Assembly: GCA_964460905.1 (NCBI GenBank)
Contig: CAYWRM010000020.1
Location: 8,032-72,031 of the forward strand
DNA length: 64,000 nucleotides
Reading direction: 5' to 3'
Origin: GCA-002708315 sp964460905
GTDB lineage: Bacteria; Bacteroidota; Bacteroidia; Bacteroidales; F082
Shown: positions 54,119 through 62,246 of the stretch, piece by piece
How the letters are laid out: the number at the start of each line of letters is the position of its first letter
How positions within the stretch are numbered: the first letter of the stretch is position 1
Made by a program: the position numbers and the translations under genes
The notes under the pieces: generated by a model
Database searches by the model: none
What the model was told of the DNA's origin: nothing
Seen by the model: the letters and a program-made list of their open reading frames with translations, nothing else

Positions 54119-55013
54119 AGAACATATGCTTTATCGGAATTACCAACCATCCACCATAAAAGGAATAGAAGGAATAATCCAAAACTTTTTGAACTGGTTG
54201 GAAAATGAAAATATAGAAATAGAAGAAGTAAGCTATAATGACTTACTAATTCTGGTAAAAAAACGAAGAGAGAAGAATTTAAGCAGACATACCATCAACA
54301 GCCATTTACTGGGTATTCAACATTATTATGATTGGCTGATAAGTCAAGGAAAACAAACCCATAACCCAGCAGTAAATCTAAGGGTAAAAGGTATTAAAGA
54401 AAGCTTACCACACGATTTATTAAACCAAAAACAATTAGAGCAAACTTATGAAGATTATCCGCCAGTTGTCGGACAAACCAAGGCGCAAACACCAGTACAG
54501 AAACGGAATAAAATTATCATTAGCCTGGTTGTATATCAAGGATTGGTAAGGGAAGAGTTACAACAATTAGAACCAAGAGACCTAAACTTAGAAAAGGGAA
54601 TAATACGAATAAGAAAAACCGTAAGATTACAAAAAAGAGTATTGAAACTAAAAGCCAATCAAATATTACCATTGCAAGAATACATCACACAAATACGCCC
54701 CAAACTGTTAAAACTAAAAAAGCAGAATACCAAGAATTACCAAACAGATAAACTATTAATAACCACAGGAAACAGCCATCATTTAAAAGAAGCAAGCCGG
54801 GAACTGATCTATATTTTACGGAAACAACATCCTTGGTTTAAAAGCTTCTTGCAAGTTAGGAGCAGCGTAATAAGTCTATGGATAAAAGAAAAAAATATTC
54901 GTGAAGTTCAGTATATGGCAGGACACAACAATATAATCAGTACCCAAAGATATGTAAGGGCAAATTTGGATGAGCTCAAAGAGCAGCTGGGGAAGTTCCA
55001 TCCTTTGAAATAA
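54105..55013 (+). CDS. Tyrosine recombinase, second of the pair, degenerate box II (copy 2)
   Basis: 302 residues, identical to the product at 46156-47064, including Leu249 in place of the box II His and the 14-base overlap. Confidence 0.85.
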   Translation: MKGFREHMLYRNYQPSTIKGIEGIIQNFLNWLENENIEIEEVSYNDLLILVKKRREKNLSRHTINSHLLGIQHYYDWLISQGKQTHNPAVNLRVKGIKESLPHDLLNQKQLEQTYEDYPPVVGQTKAQTPVQKRNKIIISLVVYQGLVREELQQLEPRDLNLEKGIIRIRKTVRLQKRVLKLKANQILPLQEYITQIRPKLLKLKKQNTKNYQTDKLLITTGNSHHLKEASRELIYILRKQHPWFKSFLQVRSSVISLWIKEKNIREVQYMAGHNNIISTQRYVRANLDELKEQLGKFHPLK

Positions 55014-55037
55014 TTTTTAAGCTTGCAGATTATGGCC

Positions 55038-55065
55038 TTGAGAAAAAACGAAAACATTAACTTTG
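55038..55065 (+). promoter_or_regulatory. Promoter of the ORF6N gene (copy 2)
   Basis: TTG at 55038-55040 and TAACTTTG at 55058-55065, as in copy 1. Confidence 0.55.
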
Positions 55066-55083
55066 CACTCAAATATAAAAATT

Positions 55084-55626
55084 ATGAGCAATAATAAAGT
55101 AGCAGTATCGGAAGAAATAATAATGAACAAAATTTATTTGGTTAGGGATCAAAAAGTAATGTTGGACAGGGATTTGGCTGAACTTTATGGAGTTGAAACA
55201 AGAGTTTTGAAGCAGGCAGTAAAACGTAATCTGGATAGATTCCCTGATGATTTTATGTTTGAAATGACAAAAGAAGAATTTTTAAATTGGAGATCACAAT
55301 TTGTGACCTCCAATTCTGATAAGATGGGATTAAGATATGCACCATTTTGTTTTACTGAACAAGGAGTAACGATGCTAGCCTGTGTTTTAAATAGTCAAAG
55401 AGCGATACAATTAAACATACAGATTGTAAGAATATTTACAAAGATACGTGAAGTGTTGACCGATAATTTAAGTGTAAAACTGGAAATAGAAGAAATTAAA
55501 AAGAAACTTGAGAATCAGGATAAAAACATAGAACTGGTATTTAGTTATCTAGACGAATTAATAGAAAAGCAAGAAAATCCACAACTCAGGAAACAAATAG
55601 GGTACAAAAGGAAAAGCGAAAAATAA
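55084..55626 (+). CDS. ORF6N-domain DNA-binding protein (copy 2)
   Basis: 180 residues from the ATG at 55084, identical to the product at 47135-47677. Confidence 0.85.
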   Translation: MSNNKVAVSEEIIMNKIYLVRDQKVMLDRDLAELYGVETRVLKQAVKRNLDRFPDDFMFEMTKEEFLNWRSQFVTSNSDKMGLRYAPFCFTEQGVTMLACVLNSQRAIQLNIQIVRIFTKIREVLTDNLSVKLEIEEIKKKLENQDKNIELVFSYLDELIEKQENPQLRKQIGYKRKSEK

Positions 55627-56308
55627 ACCCACCCTAAATCCCCACAAAACAAAATCCAGTTTTTTGCAGAAAAAGCAAAAAGCCTCTGTATTTTATTTTG
55701 CTCCGCTCGCCAACCCTTCTGTAATTTTTTCTGTCATACTTTTTGTCCTGCCCCAAAACAGCACATTGTTTTTTCTTCTAATTGAATAATTGATTTTTAA
55801 AGGATTAAAAGAAAAAACAAAGAGCTGTGCCAACGCTGATTGCTTCGTTCCTCGCAACAAAAAGATACGCCAAAAAAAATTACCCAAAGCTAAGTTACAT
55901 AATACGAGTTATAGGTTCGCTACGCACTTTTTTTGAATTGATACTATTTTAAAAGTAAAAAAAGTCAACTATAACAAGTATTATGTAAAATAGCCGCACG
56001 CCAACCCCAGACCAAAGGGCAGTACACCTTGCCCTTCAACCCTTGTGGGGCAGTATTTTTTGCCCCTAAAGCCGCTTCGGCAAAAAAATACTGCTCGGTC
56101 TGCTACGCAGATATTTAATTAAAAACTAACGCCCTACGGTTGTTTACTCATTTTTTGTAATCAATGCCCATTAAATTTAGTGCTAGAAAAGAGATATCTC
56201 CAAAGGCATTAATTACAAAAAATCGAGTTTACTTTTTTCTTTTAACTGAAACCTTTACCTGAAATATATACCGATCAAAAAAAGTTCAATTAAAAGAAAA
56301 AAAGGTGT
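55627..56308. other. Structured non-coding block (copy 2)
   Basis: The same dyads as at 47678-48359, shifted by 7,949: 55767-55819, 55895-55988, 56015-56036, 56050-56094, 56142-56232 and 56231-56304. No gene is seen. Confidence 0.55.
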
Positions 56309-56316
56309 TATTTTTG
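56309..56316 (+). promoter_or_regulatory. Outward promoter at the element's right end (copy 2)
   Basis: TATTTTTG 10 bp before the leader start at 56327. This one would drive the displaced original tip and the genes behind it. Confidence 0.5.
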
Positions 56317-56326
56317 GAAAATAGAA

Positions 56327-56818
56327 ATGCAAACAACAGCACCTACATATTACGAGTCTGCCACTTTGGAAACCCCTTATTTTTGGGGAGTAGTTGATAA
56401 TGTTGGCCAAGCCGGTGGGGGTGATAATGTAACTTATCCAGATGGTAGTGTTGGTCCAATGCCGAGTCATAGTAGTACTGTAGATTTAGCCTACACAAAT
56501 ACCTATGTAACAACATGTTCGGGTAAAAGAATATTCTATAGTGAAGACTATAGAATCATGATTTCAAAACCTTTGTCCACTCATAGTTCCGTGTACAAAA
56601 ATAAAGACGCTGAATTTGGCTTCAGGAGTGGTTATGAAGCAGGATATGATGGGAATTATTTACCTCTTATAATTTCTAATATTGGTGGAGCATTTATGGG
56701 ACCGGGAAATACTTATCCGGGAAATTTCAATGCTGGTTTTCGTTCAGGAATGTATGATGCAAGATACCAATATGAAAACTGGTTGATTAATAGATATCAT
56801 AATATACCTTATTATTAG
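56327..56818 (+). CDS. Element leader fused to the displaced original RHS tip
   Basis: 163 residues: 1-26 from the element, 27-34 GQAGGGDN from the core, 35-163 the original C-terminus of the rhs gene (VTYPDGSVGPMPSHSSTVDLAYTN...). The host part continues naturally from the RHS border: joined to the RHS shell at 40529 it restores an uninterrupted gene. The tip is Gly/Tyr-rich (GFRSGYEAGYDGNY, GGAFMGPGNTYPGNFNAGFRSGMYDARYQYE) with no recognised toxin fold. It ends 4 bp before a small membrane gene. Confidence 0.8.
   Translation: MQTTAPTYYESATLETPYFWGVVDNVGQAGGGDNVTYPDGSVGPMPSHSSTVDLAYTNTYVTTCSGKRIFYSEDYRIMISKPLSTHSSVYKNKDAEFGFRSGYEAGYDGNYLPLIISNIGGAFMGPGNTYPGNFNAGFRSGMYDARYQYENWLINRYHNIPYY
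56404..56427 (+). other. Right attachment core (attR)
   Basis: Third copy of the 24-bp core. Left flank is the element's right end, right flank the displaced rhs tip. Together with 40506-40529 it defines the original uninterrupted site. Confidence 0.85.
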
Positions 56819-56822
56819 TGAA

Positions 56823-57128
56823 ATGAATTTAACCTTTATAGAAAAGAATTTAAACACAATATCCCTTTTTGTAATTGTGTTTTTCATTGCAAATTTAATT
56901 TTGAATTATTTTGTTCTTTTTAACTTTTCGCTTGTATCAGAATATGAGACTTTTAATGCAATACTACAAAGCGGAAATTTTGTATTTAAAATTTCATTTG
57001 CAGTTTGGATATATATTGAAGCAAGAAATAAAAAAGACAATGCCTTAATATGGACAATGCTAACCCTAATCTTCGGGTTGATAACTGTTCTGGCTTATTA
57101 CTGGAGGCTAATTTATTTAAAAAAATAA
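56823..57128 (+). CDS. Small membrane protein, candidate partner of the original tip
   Basis: 101 residues with three hydrophobic helices (about 13-35, 50-65 and 75-93) and a basic end. It resembles the protein at 57666-57989 in its second half: AVWIYIEARNKKDNALIW / AYYWRLIYLKK against SVWLFIQAKRKREIALLW / AFYWRLIYVKQ. Position directly after the tip suggests an immunity role; the duplication suggests the module has been extended before. Confidence 0.65.
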   Translation: MNLTFIEKNLNTISLFVIVFFIANLILNYFVLFNFSLVSEYETFNAILQSGNFVFKISFAVWIYIEARNKKDNALIWTMLTLIFGLITVLAYYWRLIYLKK

Positions 57129-57131
57129 ACG

Positions 57132-57644
57132 ATGAAAATTAAAAAAATCATATTTCTATTTGCTATAGCTTTTTTTGTGAGTTCATGTGATATAGAGACT
57201 AAGCAGATGAATGAGCATTTGTTAAATATTTATTCAGAAACGCAACTTGCTGATCTTCCAAGATATGATTGGAGAGTTAGGCATTTTTTTGAAAATGATG
57301 AATTTGAATATTATATTGTTGACTATCAAAAACGAGACACAAGTTTTAAGTTTGAGTTCAAATATTATAAGACTCTGGATAAATATAAAATAGAAGAATA
57401 TTATAAAAGTTATTTAAACAAAAATGATGGGGTTTACTATAGTTTATTTTGGTGCTATGATACACTTTATTTTTACAAAAATATTGACACAATAGGTTTA
57501 CATAAAGAATTCATAGTAGGGAAATACAATTACATGTATAAGAACAATCAATTTACACCTTGTCAAGAAAAGTATTTTGAACAACACAAAGATTCTTTAA
57601 CAAGAGTAATAGGGGATACTCTATCAAAGCTACCAGAATTGTAA
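57132..57644 (+). CDS. Lipoprotein in the original tip module
   Basis: 170 residues. The signal peptide ends with a lipobox (FVSSC, Cys19) followed by DIETK. The mature domain is strand-rich with many aromatic and charged residues and has no recognised family. It lies 3 bp after the membrane protein and 21 bp before its paralogue, so the three are probably one operon with the tip. A periplasmic or outer-membrane immunity factor is possible. Confidence 0.65.
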   Translation: MKIKKIIFLFAIAFFVSSCDIETKQMNEHLLNIYSETQLADLPRYDWRVRHFFENDEFEYYIVDYQKRDTSFKFEFKYYKTLDKYKIEEYYKSYLNKNDGVYYSLFWCYDTLYFYKNIDTIGLHKEFIVGKYNYMYKNNQFTPCQEKYFEQHKDSLTRVIGDTLSKLPEL

Positions 57645-57665
57645 ACTTATAAAAATTTAGAAATA

Positions 57666-57989
57666 ATGAAAAACAAATACGTAAAAACATTTTTCTATAT
57701 TGCATTGATTATCTTAATAATATCGTATACTGTTAACATCATTTTGTTTAACACACCGCTATCTAAATACACGATATGGGATGGATATTCAACTATAAAC
57801 TATATTATTGGAGTAGTAATAATAATTATAAAATTGTGTTTATCTGTATGGTTATTTATACAGGCTAAGAGGAAAAGAGAGATTGCGTTACTTTGGGCAA
57901 TATTAGCTCTAATTCTTGATATGGTTGCTGTTTTTGCCTTTTATTGGCGTTTAATATATGTTAAACAAAAAATAAAAAGGGTAGTATAG
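57666..57989 (+). CDS. Small membrane protein, paralogue of the one at 56823
   Basis: 107 residues, three hydrophobic helices; the C-terminal half aligns with the protein at 56823-57128 (see there). A second, diverged copy of a candidate immunity gene in one module. No family recognised. Confidence 0.6.
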   Translation: MKNKYVKTFFYIALIILIISYTVNIILFNTPLSKYTIWDGYSTINYIIGVVIIIIKLCLSVWLFIQAKRKREIALLWAILALILDMVAVFAFYWRLIYVKQKIKRVV

Positions 57990-58040
57990 TATGAGGGGAA
58001 AGAGCATCAAACGTTTTTGGCTCGGGTGTGTCGGTAAAAA

Positions 58041-58053
58041 GCATTTGTAATGC
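58041..58053. repeat. Short GCATT/AATGC hairpin
   Basis: GCATT-TGT-AATGC, a small perfect dyad just outside the transposase element, of the same kind as the GGATT/AATCC hairpins near 5.3 and 6.2 kb. Confidence 0.35.
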
Positions 58054-58070
58054 GGTATAAAAAGAGACAG

Positions 58071-58701
58071 CCCCTCTCTAGGTGTAGTTTCTAACTACAC
58101 CTAATTATCACTATTTTTGTGTAATGGGAGAAGCGTATCAAATTAATGATCAGGAAGCAACATATTATATGACTTTTCAGGTTGTAGGATGGGCTGATAT
58201 ATTTAGCCGTCAGATATATCGTGATGTTGTTATTGACAGTTTTAAGTTTTGCAGACTTAATAAAGGAATGGAACTAAATGCCTATGTTATTATGACAAAT
58301 CATATTCATGTTATTATGGCAAGTAAAATAGGAAAACTTTCCGATTTGGTAAGAGACTTTAAAAAACATACATCAAAACAAATACTTTCAATAGTAAACA
58401 ACAATCCAATAGAAAGCAGAAAACAATGGTTAAAAATGGTTTTTAAATATCATGCTAAATTTAATAAACGTGTAAATGAAAAGCAGTTATGGACTCATGA
58501 AAATCATGCAATTGAGTTAGATACAAATGATATGATTGATTCTCGTCTTAATTATATACATAATAATCCTGTAAAGGCCGGTTGGGTTGAACGTCCTGAA
58601 CATTATTTATACAGTAGCGCAAGTAATTACAATGACTTGGAAAGTTTAATTGAAATTGATGTGATATGAAAGTGTAGTTACAAACTACACTTAGTGAGGG
58701 G
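58071..58701 (+). mobile_element. REP-associated transposase element (REPtron-like)
   Basis: About 630 bp bounded by CCCCTC at 58071 and GAGGGG ending at 58701. Hairpins stand just inside both ends: TAGGTGTAGTT-TCT-AACTACACCTA at 58079-58103 and AAGTGTAGTT-ACA-AACTACACTT at 58670-58692. One transposase gene fills the space. The paired hairpins and Y1 transposase identify it as a REP/RAYT unit. Confidence 0.75.
58124..58669 (+). CDS. REP-associated tyrosine transposase (Y1/IS200-like, RAYT)
   Basis: 181 residues. HUH metal motif in MTNHIHVIM, C-terminal catalytic-region pattern RLNYIHNNPVKAGWVERPEHYLYSSASNY typical of RAYTs, with the nucleophile Tyr in LNYIH. Full length, no frameshift. Such enzymes cut and move single-stranded REP hairpins; the ones at 58079 and 58670 are the expected substrates. 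Confidence 0.88.
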   Translation: MGEAYQINDQEATYYMTFQVVGWADIFSRQIYRDVVIDSFKFCRLNKGMELNAYVIMTNHIHVIMASKIGKLSDLVRDFKKHTSKQILSIVNNNPIESRKQWLKMVFKYHAKFNKRVNEKQLWTHENHAIELDTNDMIDSRLNYIHNNPVKAGWVERPEHYLYSSASNYNDLESLIEIDVI

Positions 58702-58873
58702 TTGATTATTATGCCGGACAAGGACTTTTGAAAATTGATTTGATTGAGTAAGTAATGTTTTTGTCATGCATTACACGTGTCTGCCTTAGGCATGAAATGA
58801 GCGCCAGAGAGGGACTAGAATAAATATAGAGTCTAATAATATTTAATAATTTCATCATATTATGGAATTTTCT

Positions 58874-58881
58874 TACCTTTG
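58874..58881 (+). promoter_or_regulatory. -7 box of the MORN protein gene
   Basis: TACCTTTG (TAnnTTTG), 26 bp before the start codon at 58908. Confidence 0.5.
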
Positions 58882-58907
58882 GAATTCATTTAATAAATCA
58901 TACTCTA

Positions 58908-59585
58908 ATGAAAAAGATCGCAACAACTTTTTTAGTTTTATGTCTGATATTTCCACCCACACAACTTTTCAGCCAGCAAAAATGCAAAGTATTGGTACCT
59001 GCAATATCTGAATCTTATCATGGTAAATGCAAAAAAGGATTAGCCAATGGCAAAGGTATTGCAAATGGTATAGATACATATGAAGGACGCTTTAGTAAAG
59101 GCTATCCAAATGGCTTAGGAGTTTACACATGGGCCTCCGGAAACGAATATCGTGGTGAATGGGAATTTGGAAAGCGCACTGGCAAAGGAAACTATAAATT
59201 CAAATACAACGGAAAAGATAGCATACAGACTGGAATATGGAAGAATGACATATATATGGGTCCAATACCTCCCCCACCAAGCATAATTCAATCGCGTAAT
59301 ATTCAACAATATTCTTTTTTAAAATTGGGTGATAATAATAAGTTTAGCTTAGAAATATTCATGAACGGAACTACTAATTCAACAATTGAAAACCTTTCAA
59401 TTGCTTCATCTTTTGGTTCTTATCAGAATATCGGTGATAGACTTGTTTTTGATTATATGGAATATCCAGTTACTATGAAGATAACTTACGTTACAAATAA
59501 CAAATTTCATTCTGCTAAACTTGATGTAGTATTTGAATTTGAAATTTCAGAACCAGGAAACTGGGTGCTAAAATTAACGAATTAA
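58908..59585 (+). CDS. Secreted MORN-repeat protein
   Basis: 225 residues. Signal peptide ends near LFSQ. Three MORN repeats follow at about 38-100 (YHGKCKKGLANGKGI, YEGRFSKGYPNGLGVYTW, YRGEWEFGKRTGKGNYKF). A Pro-rich linker (GPIPPPPSI) leads to a C-terminal beta-rich domain of about 100 residues that I do not recognise. MORN repeats usually bind lipids or proteins; here the protein is exported. Confidence 0.8.
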   Translation: MKKIATTFLVLCLIFPPTQLFSQQKCKVLVPAISESYHGKCKKGLANGKGIANGIDTYEGRFSKGYPNGLGVYTWASGNEYRGEWEFGKRTGKGNYKFKYNGKDSIQTGIWKNDIYMGPIPPPPSIIQSRNIQQYSFLKLGDNNKFSLEIFMNGTTNSTIENLSIASSFGSYQNIGDRLVFDYMEYPVTMKITYVTNNKFHSAKLDVVFEFEISEPGNWVLKLTN

Positions 59586-59593
59586 TAATAAAT

Positions 59594-59634
59594 AAAAAAA
59601 CGGGCTGCCATATCAGATATAGCAGCCCGTTTTA
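59594..59634. terminator. Bidirectional terminator between converging genes
   Basis: AAACGGGCTGC (59598-59608) pairs perfectly with GCAGCCCGTTT (59622-59632), with A and T runs outside, so it can end transcription from both the MORN gene and the leftward DUF2795-like gene. Confidence 0.88.
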
Positions 59635-59652
59635 TAAATCGTAATTTATCTA

Positions 59653-59874
59653 TTAATACTCATCTTCATTAAAAAAGAAGTCTTCCTTAGTTGGATAATC
59701 TGGCCACAGATCTTCAATACGATCATATGCTTCACCCTCATCCTCAACTTCTTTAAGATTTTCTATCACTTCAGGGGCAGTACCTGTGCGTATCGCCCAC
59801 TCAATCAATTCATCTTTGGTTGCCGGCCAAGGTGCGTCTTCAAGTTTTGATGCTAGCTCTAAAGTCCAATACAT
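59653..59874 (-). CDS. Small acidic DUF2795-like protein
   Basis: 73 residues, very acidic. Starts MYWTLELASKLEDAPWPATK and continues with DELIEWAIRTGTAPEVIENLKEVEDEGEAYDRIEDLWPDYPTKEDF, matching the small DUF2795 proteins widespread in Bacteroidota. Function unknown. It has its own -7 box (59892-59899). Confidence 0.8.
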   Translation of the reverse strand: MYWTLELASKLEDAPWPATKDELIEWAIRTGTAPEVIENLKEVEDEGEAYDRIEDLWPDYPTKEDFFFNEDEY

Positions 59875-59891
59875 TGTATAAAAATTTTTTG

Positions 59892-59899
59892 CAAAAGTA
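59892..59899 (-). promoter_or_regulatory. -7 box of the DUF2795-like gene
   Basis: CAAAAGTA on the + strand reads TACTTTTG on the - strand, 17 bp before the start codon. Confidence 0.55.
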
Positions 59900-59948
59900 A
59901 TTTTTTTTTGATCTAATCCAAATAAAAAAATAAAATGTTATAATTCCA

Positions 59949-60497
59949 TTAACCACGTGGTTTCCAAAGCAATTCTTTTACATTATTATCTTTTCCTATT
60001 TTTCGGGAAAGAACAAACAAATAATCGGAAAGTCTGTTTAGGTATGTTAACACTAAAGGGCTGGTCTTATACTTCTCATCTAACTGAATAACAAGTCGTT
60101 CAGCCCTCCGGCAAATGGTTCTGGCAATATGGCAGTATGAAACAATAGTATTCCCCCCCGATAATAAAAATGATTTTAATCCGGGGAGTTCACTAGTCAT
60201 GGTGTCAATTTTATCCTCTAAAAAAAAAATATCATCATTTGATATTTCAGGAATTTGCAATTTTGAAGGAGAAGTATCGCATGCAAGCATTGATTCGATA
60301 GTAAACAATCTATCTTGAACTTCAATAAGATCATTTACAATTTTAGTATCAATTTCCTGATCACGTATTAAACCAATCCATGCACTTAATTCGTCAACAG
60401 TACCATAACTTTCTATTCTTAAATCATATTTTGGTACGCGGGTACCACCAATTAATGATGTTGTTCCCTTATCTCCCGTTTTTGTATAAATCTTCAT
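59949..60497 (-). CDS. ATP:cob(I)alamin adenosyltransferase, PduO type
   Basis: 182 residues. The N-terminal ATP-binding motif is MKIYTKTGDKGTTSLIGGTRVPK, then RIESYGTVDELSAWIGL and the C-terminal ICRRAERLV...YLNRLSDYLFVLSR, all typical of the PduO/MMAB family. It makes adenosylcobalamin, the cofactor of methylmalonyl-CoA mutase and related enzymes. Length is that of the one-domain enzyme. Confidence 0.93.
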   Translation of the reverse strand: MKIYTKTGDKGTTSLIGGTRVPKYDLRIESYGTVDELSAWIGLIRDQEIDTKIVNDLIEVQDRLFTIESMLACDTSPSKLQIPEISNDDIFFLEDKIDTMTSELPGLKSFLLSGGNTIVSYCHIARTICRRAERLVIQLDEKYKTSPLVLTYLNRLSDYLFVLSRKIGKDNNVKELLWKPRG

Positions 60498-60629
60498 ATT
60501 TTATTGTTAATATTCAGGTATAGATGAAATAGGGGAAATAGTTAATGGGAGTGATATAAATTAAAAGTTATTTAATGAATTTATCCTTACACCATATTCC
60601 CCTTACACCTTTTCCCAAAGAAAAACAAC

Positions 60630-61361
60630 CTATTCAACCTCTGTAAATTTATAATCCTTGATTGTTTTAATATCCTTATTTATTTCATCAGAAAAAATAT
60701 ACCCATCTAACATTCTAATAATTCGATGTGCATGTAGCGCAATATCTTCTTCATGAGTTACTACAATAATAGTATTACCCAGCTTATGAATTTCTTCTAA
60801 CAATTCCAATATTTCCAGTGAAGTTTTTGAGTCTAAGTTCCCTGTTGGCTCATCCGCAAGTACTATGGATGGCTTGTTTACTAATGCACGTGCAACAGCT
60901 ACTCGCTGGCGCTGCCCACCACTTAGTTCATTAGGCCTATGGCTCATTCTATCGCTTAATTGAACATCTCCCAAGGTCTCTTCGGCTCTTCTAACTCTTT
61001 CTGATTTACCTATACCAGCATAAACAAGGGGCAACATAACATTTTCAAGTGCAGTTGAGCGTGGCAACAAGTTAAATGTTTGAAAAATAAATCCAATTTC
61101 TCTATTCCTCACCTCTGCCAGTTCGTTATCAGTCATTTTGCTCACATCTTGCCCGTTAAGATGATAACTACCCTTTGTAGGAGTATCAAGACAGCCAAGA
61201 ATATTCATCATTGTTGATTTACCTGAACCGGAAGGACCCATTATTGCAACAAATTCATTTTCATAAATATTTATATTTACCTCACGTAATGCTTTAACGG
61301 TTTCAGTACCAACCTGAAAAAACCTGGATATATCTTTAAAATCAATTACACTTTTTTTCAT
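60630..61361 (-). CDS. ABC transporter ATP-binding protein, MacB/LolD type
   Basis: 243 residues. Walker A GPSGSGKST, Q-loop IGFIFQTFNLLPRSTALENV, signature LSGGQRQRVAVARAL, Walker B IVLADEPTGNLDS and switch His in VVTHEEDIALHAHR. Same subfamily as the protein at 5416-6111, but no permease lies next to it in this window; partner permeases must be elsewhere or beyond the edge. It follows the methyltransferase by 65 bp. Confidence 0.9.
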   Translation of the reverse strand: MKKSVIDFKDISRFFQVGTETVKALREVNINIYENEFVAIMGPSGSGKSTMMNILGCLDTPTKGSYHLNGQDVSKMTDNELAEVRNREIGFIFQTFNLLPRSTALENVMLPLVYAGIGKSERVRRAEETLGDVQLSDRMSHRPNELSGGQRQRVAVARALVNKPSIVLADEPTGNLDSKTSLEILELLEEIHKLGNTIIVVTHEEDIALHAHRIIRMLDGYIFSDEINKDIKTIKDYKFTEVE

Positions 61362-61426
61362 ATATAAACTATTTATTTTAAGTTGTTTTATGATATTATT
61401 GAATTCCCATCACTCCCTTGTAAATC

Positions 61427-62218
61427 TCAATAATATAAAATAAAATCCTGCTTTTCAATACCTTTTCTGAAAAATACCAAACCAAACCAAAATAAGTCAA
61501 TAGTTATACTTACACGGTTATCCCTCTTAATGCTCTCCCACGCACTTTCCATGCCTGCCGACCAATGAATATCATCGAAAACAAATATACTATTTTCGTT
61601 TGATAGTGGAATACATAAATCAAAATACCTTAAAGTAGGCTCTTTACGGTGATTACCATCGAAGAAAACAAAATCAAGTTTACCAATTTTCTTTAACACT
61701 TTATTTAATATTGAATCAAAATTTCCAACACTTATATCAATGTTGTTCAATCCTAATTTAGCAAATGATTCACTGGCGCGATTTGCAAGGTTTGCACATC
61801 CTTCCATTGTAATCATATTACTAGCCGGATATCCGCTTTTAATATAAGCAGTACTAATTCCGGCTGCTGTACCTAACTCCAGTATATTCTCAGGTTTGTA
61901 ATACTTTGTAATCCTATATAATAGCTGTAATCTTGATTTGGTATGAGAACGTGTACGAACAATTTGCCCAAGCGATAATATTTTTGTGCTATATGTCTTA
62001 CTACCTGAAGCTGCACCAAAATCAACTGTTTCAATCGAATCTCTACTTGCAGCAACTTCATTCCTATGCTCCCACAAAACACTATATTCTCTATATTCCT
62101 GCTTATCTCGTAATATGTTATTAATAAAATCGAAAACAAATTGTGAATGAATTCGATATCTGGTCTTGGCTCTAACCCAATATTTAATATACCTTACAAT
62201 CAATAGTAACTTCTTCAT
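61427..62218 (-). CDS. SAM-dependent methyltransferase (class I)
   Basis: 263 residues. After a basic start (IKYWVRAKTRYRIHSQFVFDFINNIL) comes a Rossmann fold with NILELGTAAGISTAYI (SAM-binding), MEGCANLANRASESF, DFVFFDGNHRKEPTLRYF and IFVFDDIHWSAGMESAW, the pattern of the O-methyltransferase/Methyltransf_24 group. The acceptor is unknown. It follows the secreted-protein gene by 28 bp and is likely co-transcribed with it. Confidence 0.8.
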   Translation of the reverse strand: MKKLLLIVRYIKYWVRAKTRYRIHSQFVFDFINNILRDKQEYREYSVLWEHRNEVAASRDSIETVDFGAASGSKTYSTKILSLGQIVRTRSHTKSRLQLLYRITKYYKPENILELGTAAGISTAYIKSGYPASNMITMEGCANLANRASESFAKLGLNNIDISVGNFDSILNKVLKKIGKLDFVFFDGNHRKEPTLRYFDLCIPLSNENSIFVFDDIHWSAGMESAWESIKRDNRVSITIDLFWFGLVFFRKGIEKQDFILYY

Positions 62219-62246
62219 ATTTGTGCTTGTTTACTTAAATCAATAA

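Larger units (their letters stand above)
48455..56403 (+). mobile_element. RHS tip-swapping integrative element, copy 2 (7,949 bp)
   Basis: Second head-to-tail unit, with all genes at +7,949 of copy 1 and the same translated sequences. It lies between the middle and right cores. A tandem like this arises when a second circle integrates at an existing junction, or by unequal recombination, or as an assembly product of an excised circle. Confidence 0.8.

Noticed and set aside
40506..56427. Prophage or conjugative element
   Set aside because: No capsid, portal, terminase, relaxase or type IV secretion genes; the content is only recombinases, primase, regulator and tip module.
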